22,696 nucleotides of DNA from Caryophanales bacterium UBA7581 (GTDB lineage Bacteria; Bacillota_I; Bacilli_A; RFN20; CAG-826). Of the stretch, positions 1-5,199 are shown in pieces (position 1 is the first letter of the stretch; each line of letters starts with the position of its first letter). The translations under genes and the position numbers were made by a program. The notes below the pieces were generated by a model. It saw nothing but the letters and a program-made list of their open reading frames with translations. It was not told the DNA's origin and ran no database searches. Location: contig DLKT01000027.1 of NCBI GenBank assembly GCA_002477825.1, forward strand, positions 1 through 22,696, given 5' to 3'.

Positions 1-26
1 CTAGGCTGGTGGATAATTATTAATTT

Positions 27-70
27 TGATACTGCCGTGATACGCATTTGATACAGTTTTGATACGTTCT
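27..70. repeat. Four 11-bp phased repeats at the left edge
   Basis: The motif TGATAC begins at 27, 38, 49 and 60, exactly 11 bp apart, giving four degenerate 11-mers of the form TTTGATACNNN. The phase equals about one helical turn, so the motifs lie on one face of the DNA. One frame is open from base 1 and stops at 49-51 inside the array, so the array could overlap the end of a gene lying outside the window, but 16 codons are too few to identify it. A second 11-bp-phased array with a different unit lies at the right edge (22640-22683). Its function is not known to me; iterons, recombinase arm sites or a dispersed repeat are possible. Confidence 0.7.
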
Positions 71-108
71 TTATGAGAAGAGAACACAAAAAACTATTAT
101 TTTTGCTA

Positions 109-136
109 TTTACTTTTTCTTTTATTCGTGTATAAT
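109..136 (+). promoter_or_regulatory. Sigma-A promoter of the first small RNA
   Basis: TTTACT (109-114), a 16-bp spacer and a perfect TATAAT (131-136). Transcription would begin near 142-144 and run into the terminator at 265-295, with no convincing ORF between. Confidence 0.5.
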
Positions 137-142
137 CTTCGT

Positions 143-295
143 TGTCCACCTCAGTTGTGGCCTTTAAGTTGAAAGCGTTAATCGTGGCATTCAACTCTTT
201 AATTTAATATTTACTTTTTCTAAAAAGAAACATACACTATAAATAGTCCTTCTGGGACACTTGACCTAGTCATTTCCTTGGCTAGGCTTTTTTTT
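143..295 (+). ncRNA. Putative structured small RNA, about 150 nt
   Basis: This stretch lies between a good promoter and a strong terminator and has no ATG-initiated ORF with a ribosome binding site. Visible pairings are CCAC/GTGG (146-149 with 157-160), AGTTGAA/TTCAACT (167-173 with 190-196, continued inward by GC/GC), GTCC/GGAC (246-249 with 255-258) and the terminator stem. An alternative long-range helix, TGTCC (143-147) with GGACA (255-259), would close most of the molecule. It does not match tmRNA, RNase P RNA, SRP RNA or a riboswitch I know. 6S RNA was considered because of the size and possible closing stem, but the internal hairpins do not fit clearly. Confidence 0.4.
265..295 (+). 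terminator. Rho-independent terminator of the first small RNA
   Basis: Eight-pair stem CCTAGTCA/TGGCTAGG (265-272 with 279-286, one G-T pair), six-base loop, then a C and eight T (288-295). No gene precedes it inside the window, so it ends the small RNA at 143. Confidence 0.8.
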
Positions 296-418
296 AATTT
301 ATTTTACTATTTTTAGTAAGTTATTTGGAATGCGTTATTTTAAAGATAAACATTTTATGATAATCTCGATGAATTTGCTCGGCATCTTCTTTTTTTATGG
401 CTATCAAGGTAAAATAAA

Positions 419-424
419 TATAAT
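419..424 (+). promoter_or_regulatory. Probable -10 element of the phosphoesterase gene
   Basis: Perfect TATAAT about 34 bp upstream of the ATG at 458. No convincing -35 box sits at the expected distance, so the assignment is tentative. The stretch 296-418 holds nothing else that I can identify. Confidence 0.35.
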
Positions 425-457
425 AGAGAAAAAACAATGGAAAGAGGGGGATAATTT

Positions 458-1258
458 ATGAAGTATTATGTGGTTGCAGATATCCATGGCTTTTTTAAAG
501 AGTTCAAAGCGGCTTTAGAAGAAAAAGGATTTTTTGAAGATAAAGGACCGCATCAACTCATTGTATGTGGTGACTTATTTGATCGCGGTAATGAAGCAGA
601 AGAACTACAAAACTTTATTCTTGACTTACTAAAGAAAAATGAAGTCATTTTAATCAAAGGCAATCATGAAGATTTATTTTTAAATCTTATCGATGATGCA
701 GATTACTGGATGACAAGTGGTATTATTAGAACCCATCATTGGTCTAATGGAACAGTAAGTACAGCTTTACAATTAACAAGAATGGATTTAAATGACGCTT
801 TTGACCATCCAAATGAATTTAAAGCTAAAGCGAAAAGTACACCTTTTTACCAAACAATTATTCCTGCAATGAGAGACTATTTTGAAACCAAAAACTATAT
901 ATTTGTTCATGGTTGGATTCCTTGTAAAGCAAGTGGAAGAGGCGTTCAAAAGTATGATACCTTTTACTTTGTAGATAATTGGCGAGAACAAGGTGAAGAA
1001 GAATGGTACAATGCTCGTTGGTTCAATGGTATGGCCGCAGCGTATAACGGAATATATGAAGAAAATAAAACGATTGTATGCGGACATTGGCACTGTTCTT
1101 ATGGTCATGCCATATTAGAAAATAAAGGAAATGAATTTGGTGAAGATGCCGATTTTTCACCTTATTATGGTAAAGGAATTATTGCTATTGATGCTTGTAC
1201 TTCCTATTCTAAAAAGGTGAATTGCATTGTAATTGAGGATGAAGAAATCAAAGGATAA
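458..1258 (+). CDS. PPP-family metallophosphoesterase
   Basis: A soluble 266-residue protein with the calcineurin-like dimetal phosphoesterase fold of the PPP branch (serine/threonine phosphatase, ApaH and PrpE relatives). The metal motifs occur in order: D8-x-H10-G, GDLFDRG at 38-44, GNHE at 68-71, then VHG at 150-152 and GHWH at 209-212. Together these should bind two metal ions and hydrolyse a phosphoester; the substrate (phosphoprotein or dinucleoside polyphosphate) cannot be read from sequence. A GGAAAGAGGGGG tract precedes the ATG. It is monocistronic: a promoter-like TATAAT lies upstream and a terminator at 1318-1366 downstream. Intact, with codon use like its neighbours. The family call is firm, the substrate unknown. 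Confidence 0.87.
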   Translation: MKYYVVADIHGFFKEFKAALEEKGFFEDKGPHQLIVCGDLFDRGNEAEELQNFILDLLKKNEVILIKGNHEDLFLNLIDDADYWMTSGIIRTHHWSNGTVSTALQLTRMDLNDAFDHPNEFKAKAKSTPFYQTIIPAMRDYFETKNYIFVHGWIPCKASGRGVQKYDTFYFVDNWREQGEEEWYNARWFNGMAAAYNGIYEENKTIVCGHWHCSYGHAILENKGNEFGEDADFSPYYGKGIIAIDACTSYSKKVNCIVIEDEEIKG

Positions 1259-1317
1259 AATAGTTTGATAAAAACAACTCCTTACATTGATAAGTGAATA
1301 GAATACCCTAACCATCG

Positions 1318-1366
1318 AAATCCGTCACGCAGATCTAGGATAGGATCAGATGGATTTTTCTTTCTT
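1318..1366 (+). terminator. Terminator downstream of the phosphoesterase
   Basis: Nine-pair stem AAATCCGTC/GATGGATTT (1318-1326 with 1349-1357, one G-T) followed by TTCTTTCTTT. The 22-base interior can pair weakly through its two GATC copies. It lies 60 bp past the stop codon. Confidence 0.65.
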
Positions 1367-1418
1367 TATTAGCTCTTGAATTTGCAATTAGATAAGAGAA
1401 AAGGAATAATCATTCTAC

Positions 1419-1446
1419 TTTACATTTTAAGACAAAGTGTTAAAAT
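1419..1446 (+). promoter_or_regulatory. Promoter of the second small RNA
   Basis: TTTACA (1419-1424), a 16-bp spacer and TAAAAT (1441-1446). The start would fall near 1453, within about 60 bp of a strong terminator. Confidence 0.5.
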
Positions 1447-1452
1447 AATTAT

Positions 1453-1519
1453 GGTTATACCATATAGGAAACCATCCCTTCATGCCTGACTTTGTTTGCT
1501 AAAAGTCAGGCTCTTTTTA
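1453..1519 (+). ncRNA. Putative small RNA, about 67 nt
   Basis: A promoter-to-terminator unit standing alone between the phosphoesterase terminator and the next promoter. Its 5' part can fold ATGGTT onto AACCAT, then comes a single-stranded pyrimidine stretch CCCTTCAT, then the terminator. C/U-rich unpaired stretches are typical of Gram-positive antisense RNAs that bind ribosome binding sites. A 12-codon ORF begins at 1451 (MVIPYRKPSLHA) and stops inside the terminator stem, but it has no ribosome binding site and would be leaderless, so a non-coding role is preferred. No known family recognised. Confidence 0.4.
1484..1519 (+). terminator. Strong terminator of the second small RNA
   Basis: Perfect 10-pair stem GCCTGACTTT/AAAGTCAGGC (1484-1493 with 1502-1511), loop of eight, then TCTTTTTAT. 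Confidence 0.85.
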
Positions 1520-1561
1520 TAAGTTTGAGTACACATTGATATACATTTCTCTATAAAAATG

Positions 1562-1590
1562 TTGAAAATTATTTAACTTTAAGATATTAT
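1562..1590 (+). promoter_or_regulatory. Strong sigma-A promoter of the DUF11 gene leader
   Basis: TTGAAA (1562-1567), a 17-bp spacer and TATTAT (1585-1590). It is the best-matched promoter upstream of the gene at 1746, and the only one I see there, so transcripts must cross the terminator at 1599-1670 to reach the gene. Confidence 0.7.
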
Positions 1591-1596
1591 AGTTAG

Positions 1597-1670
1597 CGAG
1601 ATAACTTCAGAGAGCCTTTTATAGGTATCTCGGGCTAAAGGACTATGTCTGCCGAGTTATCTTTTTTTAT
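1597..1670 (+). promoter_or_regulatory. Attenuator-like leader with competing helices
   Basis: The RNA begins near 1597. A terminator helix joins AGATAACT (1599-1606) to AGTTATCT (1655-1662), followed by a T-run (1662-1668). The same 5' bases can instead pair in CGAGATA/TATCTCG (1597-1603 with 1626-1632), with AGCC/GGCT (1613-1616 with 1633-1636) as an inner helix. The segment CTCGG (1629-1633) can in turn pair with CCGAG (1652-1656) of the terminator arm. These exclusive choices resemble a riboswitch or protein-controlled attenuator. It does not match the consensus of purine, SAM, TPP, preQ1, c-di-GMP, glycine, fluoride, ykkC or T-box RNAs as I know them. It could also be an independent small RNA. 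Confidence 0.45.
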
Positions 1671-1745
1671 TAGTTTTAAAAAGAAAGGATAAATGACTAT
1701 GTGCCTCATAAGTTAAAGCATAGACTATAACAAAAGGAGGATTTC

Positions 1746-2138
1746 ATGGAAACAATTTTATCTAACACAGTATCTGCTTTAGGTAACTATAATGATGTGC
1801 CTACCGCTATGGCATCAGAGGCAGTTTTAGTTACTTTATTAGATGGCTTAAAAATTACAAAAACGGCTGATAAACCGGTGTGGGCGGATGGTGTATTAAC
1901 CTACACAATCGTCTTAACAAACGATGAAACTAAACCTTATACCGCGCCAGTTGTTACGGATATTATCGATAATACACTCGTAGACTTTATTTCAGGCAGT
2001 GTTATGATTGAAGGTGTAGCGGCTACAGATGATCAGTATTCTTATAATGAGAATACTCATACGTTAACCGTATTACTAGACGATATCGCTGCAACTTCAA
2101 CTCGAACCATCACGTTTCAAGTTAAGAAAAAAGTATAA
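1746..2138 (+). CDS. Small DUF11-domain protein without signal peptide
   Basis: A 130-residue beta-rich, Thr/Val/Asp-rich protein. Residues about 35-128 fit the DUF11 (PF01345) repeat: KITKTADKPVWADGVLTY, then a TDIIDNTLVDFISGSV segment and a final TRTITFQV strand. DUF11 folds are usually Ig-like modules of surface proteins. Short single-domain versions with an N-terminal SNTV-type start are known as uncharacterised proteins in gut Clostridia. It has no signal peptide, membrane segment or sorting motif. The ribosome binding site AAAGGAGG is ideal. A strong promoter and a terminator-containing leader lie upstream, and it converges on the surface-like gene at 2312-4168. Structural or spore/surface role is possible; function unknown. 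Confidence 0.72.
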   Translation: METILSNTVSALGNYNDVPTAMASEAVLVTLLDGLKITKTADKPVWADGVLTYTIVLTNDETKPYTAPVVTDIIDNTLVDFISGSVMIEGVAATDDQYSYNENTHTLTVLLDDIAATSTRTITFQVKKKV

Positions 2139-2280
2139 CATCTACTTTCAATTTCAAAATCAGGCATTTTTTAAATCCAATGAATATGAAACAAAAAGCG
2201 ATATTTCTTATGTAACTAGCGTACCATATTTCTATTGGTGTTTGAGTTGCCGACAATATTTTGAATATCTGAATAAAAAA

Positions 2281-2315
2281 AGAAATCACTTCCAGTAACG
2301 GGAGTGATTTTTCAT
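2281..2315. terminator. Bidirectional terminator between convergent genes
   Basis: Eleven-pair stem AAATCACTTCC/GGGAGTGATTT (2283-2293 with 2300-2310), with T-rich DNA on the right and an A-run (T-run on the minus strand) on the left. It can end both the DUF11 transcript and the minus-strand gene that stops at 2312. The preceding 140 bp hold nothing I recognise. Confidence 0.8.
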
Positions 2316-4168
2316 TCTTCTAATGTCCATAGAATATCACAACGATATGTTGTAGTGGTTTGTATAGGCGTTTCAATATGTAGGACGATTCCTTCTTGTT
2401 CTAAGTAAGTTATATCGGTGGTTCCTTCGCTTTCTTCCTCTTTGGTATAAATCAATAATGGTGTATTTGATAAATAAGAAGGTGTTTGATTTTCCAAAAA
2501 GCAAATAGCGTTTTCTAATACGTTTCCATTTTGATCTTGAAAAGAAGAAGTAATAGAAGCGTATAACTTCCATTTTGAAAGCTCAACGCGTGAATCGACA
2601 ATACCCAGTTCTATTTTTTCTTTTTTAGGAAGTAATAAAGGTGTTAATGAAAAAGGATCTAATGTGAATTCTATTGTAGTGGGGTAGGTTACTAATAACA
2701 ACTCACCTGGTTCAACAACAGGTTCTTTCATCGTATAATAAATCACATTATCCGAAAGTTTGGCAGTTAATGTCACAATGGTTCCTAATTCAAGAGTAGA
2801 AGGTAGAGTATAAGAATAATCCCCATCTTCTGTAGCGGTTACTACGATCGATGTATCTAAATATTGAATTAAAATTGAAGCGTTTTTTATTGTCTTTCCT
2901 CGTATTCGAATGGTTTTTGTACCTATTTTATGAACGGAAAAAGAGAAGATTCCTAATGAGAATATTTTTTTGTTTGTTAAAACAAAATTGCTTAAACTGG
3001 GTAATTCTTTTAATTCATCTTCGGAAAAGTTAGAAGATTTAATCGTCGTTACAGTATTGGAAAAAGTTCCACTTATCGTGGCGATATCTTCTTTTTTATA
3101 CCAAGCAAAAGTAGGTAATGTCGTTTCGGAAATCGTACTCACTAAAGGAACAACAGTGGTGAACATATTGATTCTAGAAAATTGAAATTCAAAAGGAATG
3201 GTTATAGAAGTCTGTATAGCAGAAGCCACACTATTATATAAAACAACTTCTTTAGGATGATTTAAAATAAATCGGGCCGCTGCATTATAAAAATAAATGC
3301 ACGGGTTAGAAGTTGTAATGCCAGTGTAACTTGAAATAACTTGTAGTGAAGCGTTATTTAAAACGGAAAGAGGTCCGTAACTATACCATGTTGCATAGCT
3401 CCCATTTCTTGCTGTTTGAGTAAGACGAAAAGAAGCACCTTCTGCAATCGTTGTTGTGCCTGTACCAAAAGAAGAATTGTAAGCTAGACCATTACGAACG
3501 GTTGCTTCAAAACTAGCTTGTTCTTGTATAGTAAAAGTCAATTGGCTTGTTCCATAAATGAGTTCTCGGTCGGTACTTGTAAATTTTACATTGGCCCCTT
3601 TTAATATAGTAAAGGAAGGGCTATCATTTCGAAACCAAAAAGAGGAATTACTTTTGGATGTATGTGTAATCGTGGTTACTCCGCCGATTTCTATTTTATT
3701 GCATTCAGCGACTTCATTTCCCGTAACATATTGTTCCTGAACAGTGATTGTTGAATTTAAAATGCGAGTGAGTCCATAAGGATGAAAAATGAATTGAGGT
3801 CCAATATAAGTTATATTTTGATATTGTAAAACAACATTTTTATAACTTGTGGCCTCCGCTACATAAACCATACCATAGTAGTTATAACCAACTATTTGCA
3901 AATTTTGTATGGTGATGAGTTGGTTTTGTGGGGAGGCTTGTATAGCTTGTGCTGCACTGGTACTTTTTTGATCGGTATAAAGATGGGTTATATTTTGATA
4001 AGTGCCATCAAGAGTAATATTGGTTTTGGTACTAGAAATGGTAATACCGCTTGTTAAAGTTATATCAGCACCAAAATAAATGAATGTGTATCCATTATTT
4101 CCTTCTAAAGCTTCCTTTAATTCAGCGCTAGTAAAAATAACCATAGTCTTTTCATCTAAAATTTCCAT
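2312..4168 (-). CDS. Pectate-lyase-like adhesive protein with WxL-like C-terminus
   Basis: A 618-residue Ser/Thr/Ile-rich protein. The N-terminal part (about 8-330) begins FTSAELKEALEG and YFGADITLTSGITI, the pattern of the pectate-lyase-like adhesive beta-helix, with many Asn/Thr-rich rungs. A middle stretch (about 415-490, GTKTIRIRGKTIKNASILIQ) resembles a bacterial Ig-like module. The C-terminal 120 residues resemble a WxL cell-wall-binding domain: TIEFTL, then VDSRVELSKWKLYASI with W533, and the terminal YRCDILWTL. Such proteins are normally secreted, yet this one has no signal peptide, and an in-frame TAA five codons upstream excludes a longer N-terminus. The ribosome binding site AAGGAGG supports this ATG. 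Likely a surface or spore-associated protein; the WxL call is inference. Confidence 0.68.
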   Translation of the reverse strand: MEILDEKTMVIFTSAELKEALEGNNGYTFIYFGADITLTSGITISSTKTNITLDGTYQNITHLYTDQKSTSAAQAIQASPQNQLITIQNLQIVGYNYYGMVYVAEATSYKNVVLQYQNITYIGPQFIFHPYGLTRILNSTITVQEQYVTGNEVAECNKIEIGGVTTITHTSKSNSSFWFRNDSPSFTILKGANVKFTSTDRELIYGTSQLTFTIQEQASFEATVRNGLAYNSSFGTGTTTIAEGASFRLTQTARNGSYATWYSYGPLSVLNNASLQVISSYTGITTSNPCIYFYNAAARFILNHPKEVVLYNSVASAIQTSITIPFEFQFSRINMFTTVVPLVSTISETTLPTFAWYKKEDIATISGTFSNTVTTIKSSNFSEDELKELPSLSNFVLTNKKIFSLGIFSFSVHKIGTKTIRIRGKTIKNASILIQYLDTSIVVTATEDGDYSYTLPSTLELGTIVTLTAKLSDNVIYYTMKEPVVEPGELLLVTYPTTIEFTLDPFSLTPLLLPKKEKIELGIVDSRVELSKWKLYASITSSFQDQNGNVLENAICFLENQTPSYLSNTPLLIYTKEEESEGTTDITYLEQEGIVLHIETPIQTTTTYRCDILWTLEE

Positions 4169-4256
4169 TACTTCTCCTCCTTATACTTAATCTATGATTA
4201 CTTTTGAAAATAGCCTGGGATTGTAACTAGAAATGAGGAAGAATCTAAATGAATTA

Positions 4257-4285
4257 TTGGAAAATAGCATAAATAGTAATAGATT
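4257..4285 (+). promoter_or_regulatory. Possible promoter of the twin-loop small RNA
   Basis: TTGGAA (4257-4262), a 17-bp spacer and TAGATT (4280-4285) would start RNA near 4292. An alternative -10, TATGAT at 4298-4303, lacks a matching -35. The intervening DNA from 4169 to 4256 shows nothing else. Confidence 0.35.
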
Positions 4286-4290
4286 TAAGA

Positions 4291-4367
4291 ACCATTTTAT
4301 GATAAATTATGGTTAGAGGCTTTCACGCCTCTACTTGCGCGACCTTTCACGGAACGCGCTTTTTTTA
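4291..4367 (+). ncRNA. Small RNA with two identical TTTCAC hairpin loops
   Basis: Three hairpins follow one another. The first pairs AACCAT with ATGGTT (4290-4295 with 4309-4314, competing for one base with the next). The second is a perfect TAGAGGC/GCCTCTA stem (4314-4320 with 4327-4333) closing the loop TTTCAC. The third is GCGCG/CGCGC (4337-4341 with 4355-4359) with an inner CC/GG that again presents TTTCAC, then a run of T. Two different stems carrying the same six-base loop suggest that the loop is the functional part, for binding a protein or antisense pairing to GUGAAA-containing RNA. The stretch is also open in frame from the ATG at 4309, but no ribosome binding site is present. No known family recognised. 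Confidence 0.5.
4337..4367 (+). terminator. Terminator of the twin-loop RNA
   Basis: GC-rich stem GCGCG/CGCGC with inner CC/GG, followed by TTTTTTTAT. The GC content stands out sharply in an AT-rich region. Confidence 0.8.
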
Positions 4368-4529
4368 TATGAGAGTATTTTAAAAAAAGAAAGATAAATT
4401 TAACGTGTAGTTTTAGTTGTCTTTGGCTTAAGATATATTTTTTTAAGTTGCTTTTCTTATGTTTTATTTACTTCTTAAAAAATAAAAATTAACAAAATTT
4501 TTAAATTTTATATTTTTTTAATATATATT

Positions 4530-4538
4530 TGTTATAAT
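4530..4538 (+). promoter_or_regulatory. Extended -10 promoter of the DUF4279 gene
   Basis: TGTTATAAT is a perfect TGnTATAAT extended -10 with no clear -35, 28 bp upstream of the ATG. The DNA from 4380 to 4530 is extremely A/T-rich and contains a small inverted repeat AAAAATT/AATTTTT (4484-4490 with 4496-4502); an UP-element role is possible. Confidence 0.6.
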
Positions 4539-4566
4539 ATAAATATGAAATAAAGGAGAGCGCATC

Positions 4567-5022
4567 ATGCATCAATGTAAAGTCTATTTTAATATTGGTC
4601 TACCTTACAATAAAGAAAAATTTTTTGCTTTACTAAAGAAGAAAAAAACTCCAAAAGAAATTAAACCTGAAGATATTTCTGTTTTGTACTTAGAAGATGT
4701 AGAAAAAGAACTTCAAAACTTCGGTGTGGATTATAAAAAAAGCACTCACTCCTTACAAGTGAATGTGAACGAAGAATATGAAGTTTATATTAGTGACATG
4801 GTGCGAGATGTCATTGTGCCTTTTATCGGTAAAGAAAAATGGTTACTTAACCTTCAACGGAGATATAATCTAGAATATACTTTAGAAATTGTTCCAACGA
4901 TTGATTTGGGCTGTGAAGAAGTAAGACCTTGTTTCTCATTAGATCAAGATATCATTGAGTTTTTATATACATCCAACACACAACTAGACATGGATTATGA
5001 AGTGCTAGAAAAAAATCAATAA
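4567..5022 (+). CDS. DUF4279 family protein
   Basis: A soluble 151-residue protein fitting DUF4279. An N-terminal strand (CKVYFNIGLPYNKEKFFALL) opens the domain, a charged helical middle contains the KEKWLLNLQRRYN segment, and the C-terminal part has the family-like run PCFSLDQDIIEFLYTSNTQ followed by LDMDYEV. No enzyme motif or signal peptide is visible. The biochemical function of the family is not established; members are sometimes found in toxin-immunity settings, but no toxin gene lies beside this one. An AAAGGAGAG ribosome binding site lies six bases before the ATG, and an extended -10 promoter precedes it. It appears to be monocistronic, with the next promoter beginning about 20 bp after its stop. 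Confidence 0.7.
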   Translation: MHQCKVYFNIGLPYNKEKFFALLKKKKTPKEIKPEDISVLYLEDVEKELQNFGVDYKKSTHSLQVNVNEEYEVYISDMVRDVIVPFIGKEKWLLNLQRRYNLEYTLEIVPTIDLGCEEVRPCFSLDQDIIEFLYTSNTQLDMDYEVLEKNQ

Positions 5023-5031
5023 ATTCTTATC

Positions 5032-5066
5032 ATTTTCATGGATAAAAATGAAAATTATGGTATGAT
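5032..5066 (+). promoter_or_regulatory. Promoter with overlapping inverted repeat, flavoprotein-purA-purB operon
   Basis: The -10 is TATGAT (5061-5066), with TGGATA (5039-5044) as the -35 at a 16-bp spacing. A perfect 8-bp inverted repeat, ATTTTCAT/ATGAAAAT (5032-5039 with 5048-5055), surrounds the -35 box. It has no T-run after it, so an operator for a dimeric repressor is more likely than a terminator. It does not look like the Bacillus PurR box. Confidence 0.5.
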
Positions 5067-5110
5067 ACAAGAGTGGCTTTTCTAAAGCCTTGATTTATGG
5101 AGAACCTCAT

Positions 5111-5164
5111 ATGAAAAAAAGATCCTCTACATTTGAAAATCAAACCATTAAGCTCCTTTCATAG
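5111..5164 (+). CDS. Putative 17-residue leader peptide
   Basis: The ORF encodes MKKRSSTFENQTIKLLS and has GGAG eight bases before its ATG. Its last codons (AAG CTC CTT TCA TAG) make up the 5' arm and loop of the terminator hairpin, and the stop codon lies at the loop/3' arm junction. This is the geometry expected of a translated leader that controls a downstream terminator. The peptide has no run of one amino acid, so classical amino-acid starvation attenuation is not indicated. It might instead respond to general translation state or to a stalling ligand. Chance occurrence cannot be excluded for so short an ORF. Confidence 0.4.
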   Translation: MKKRSSTFENQTIKLLS

Positions 5165-5184
5165 GAGCTTTTTACATTTTTTTA
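5150..5184 (+). terminator. Leader terminator in front of the flavoprotein gene
   Basis: Eight-pair stem AAGCTCCT/AGGAGCTT (5150-5157 with 5163-5170), loop TTCAT, then TTTACATTTTTTT. It ends directly before the ribosome binding site of the gene at 5200. TATGAAA (5110-5116) is complementary to TTTCATA around the loop, a possible loop contact. Confidence 0.75.
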
Positions 5185-5199
5185 AGGAGTGATGAGACG

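Larger units (their letters stand above)
5073..5199 (+). promoter_or_regulatory. Attenuating leader of the flavoprotein-purA-purB operon
   Basis: The transcript would start near 5073 with a 5' hairpin GGCTTT/AAAGCC (5075-5080 with 5084-5089), then a ribosome binding site (GGAG, 5099-5102), a 17-codon ORF (5111-5164), a terminator overlapping the last codons (5150-5176), and the AAGGAG of the flavoprotein gene at 5184. No second promoter is visible between terminator and gene, so expression of three downstream genes should depend on readthrough. A ribosome finishing the small ORF would cover the terminator stem and favour readthrough. No known riboswitch consensus was recognised. Confidence 0.5.

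Noticed and set aside
1..51. C-terminal fragment of a recombinase at the left edge
   Set aside because: Frame 1 is open for 16 codons and ends within the repeat array, which is suggestive, but there is too little sequence to support a gene call.
788..1108. 106-codon minus-strand frame inside the phosphoesterase gene
   Set aside because: It is the shadow of a gene with all catalytic motifs, lacks a ribosome binding site and resembles no family.
1645..1692. 15-codon ORF (MSAELSFFISFKKKG) through the DUF11 leader terminator
   Set aside because: AAAGG is only three bases from the ATG, too close for normal initiation, and the Phe-Phe codons are simply the T-run. A 7-codon ORF at 1692 (MTMCLIS) has AAAGGA just ahead but is too short to support.
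2312..4168. Pectate lyase enzyme
   Set aside because: Only the beta-helix repeat pattern is present; no lyase catalytic residues are recognisable, so an adhesive or structural role is preferred.
4309..4381. 24-codon ORF (starting MVRGFHASTC) through the twin-loop RNA
   Set aside because: No ribosome binding site precedes the ATG and the frame crosses the terminator stem and T-run; structure explains the stretch better.
5073..5176. Purine, PRPP/ykkC or T-box riboswitch ahead of the purA operon
   Set aside because: None of the conserved core motifs of these classes is present in the leader.
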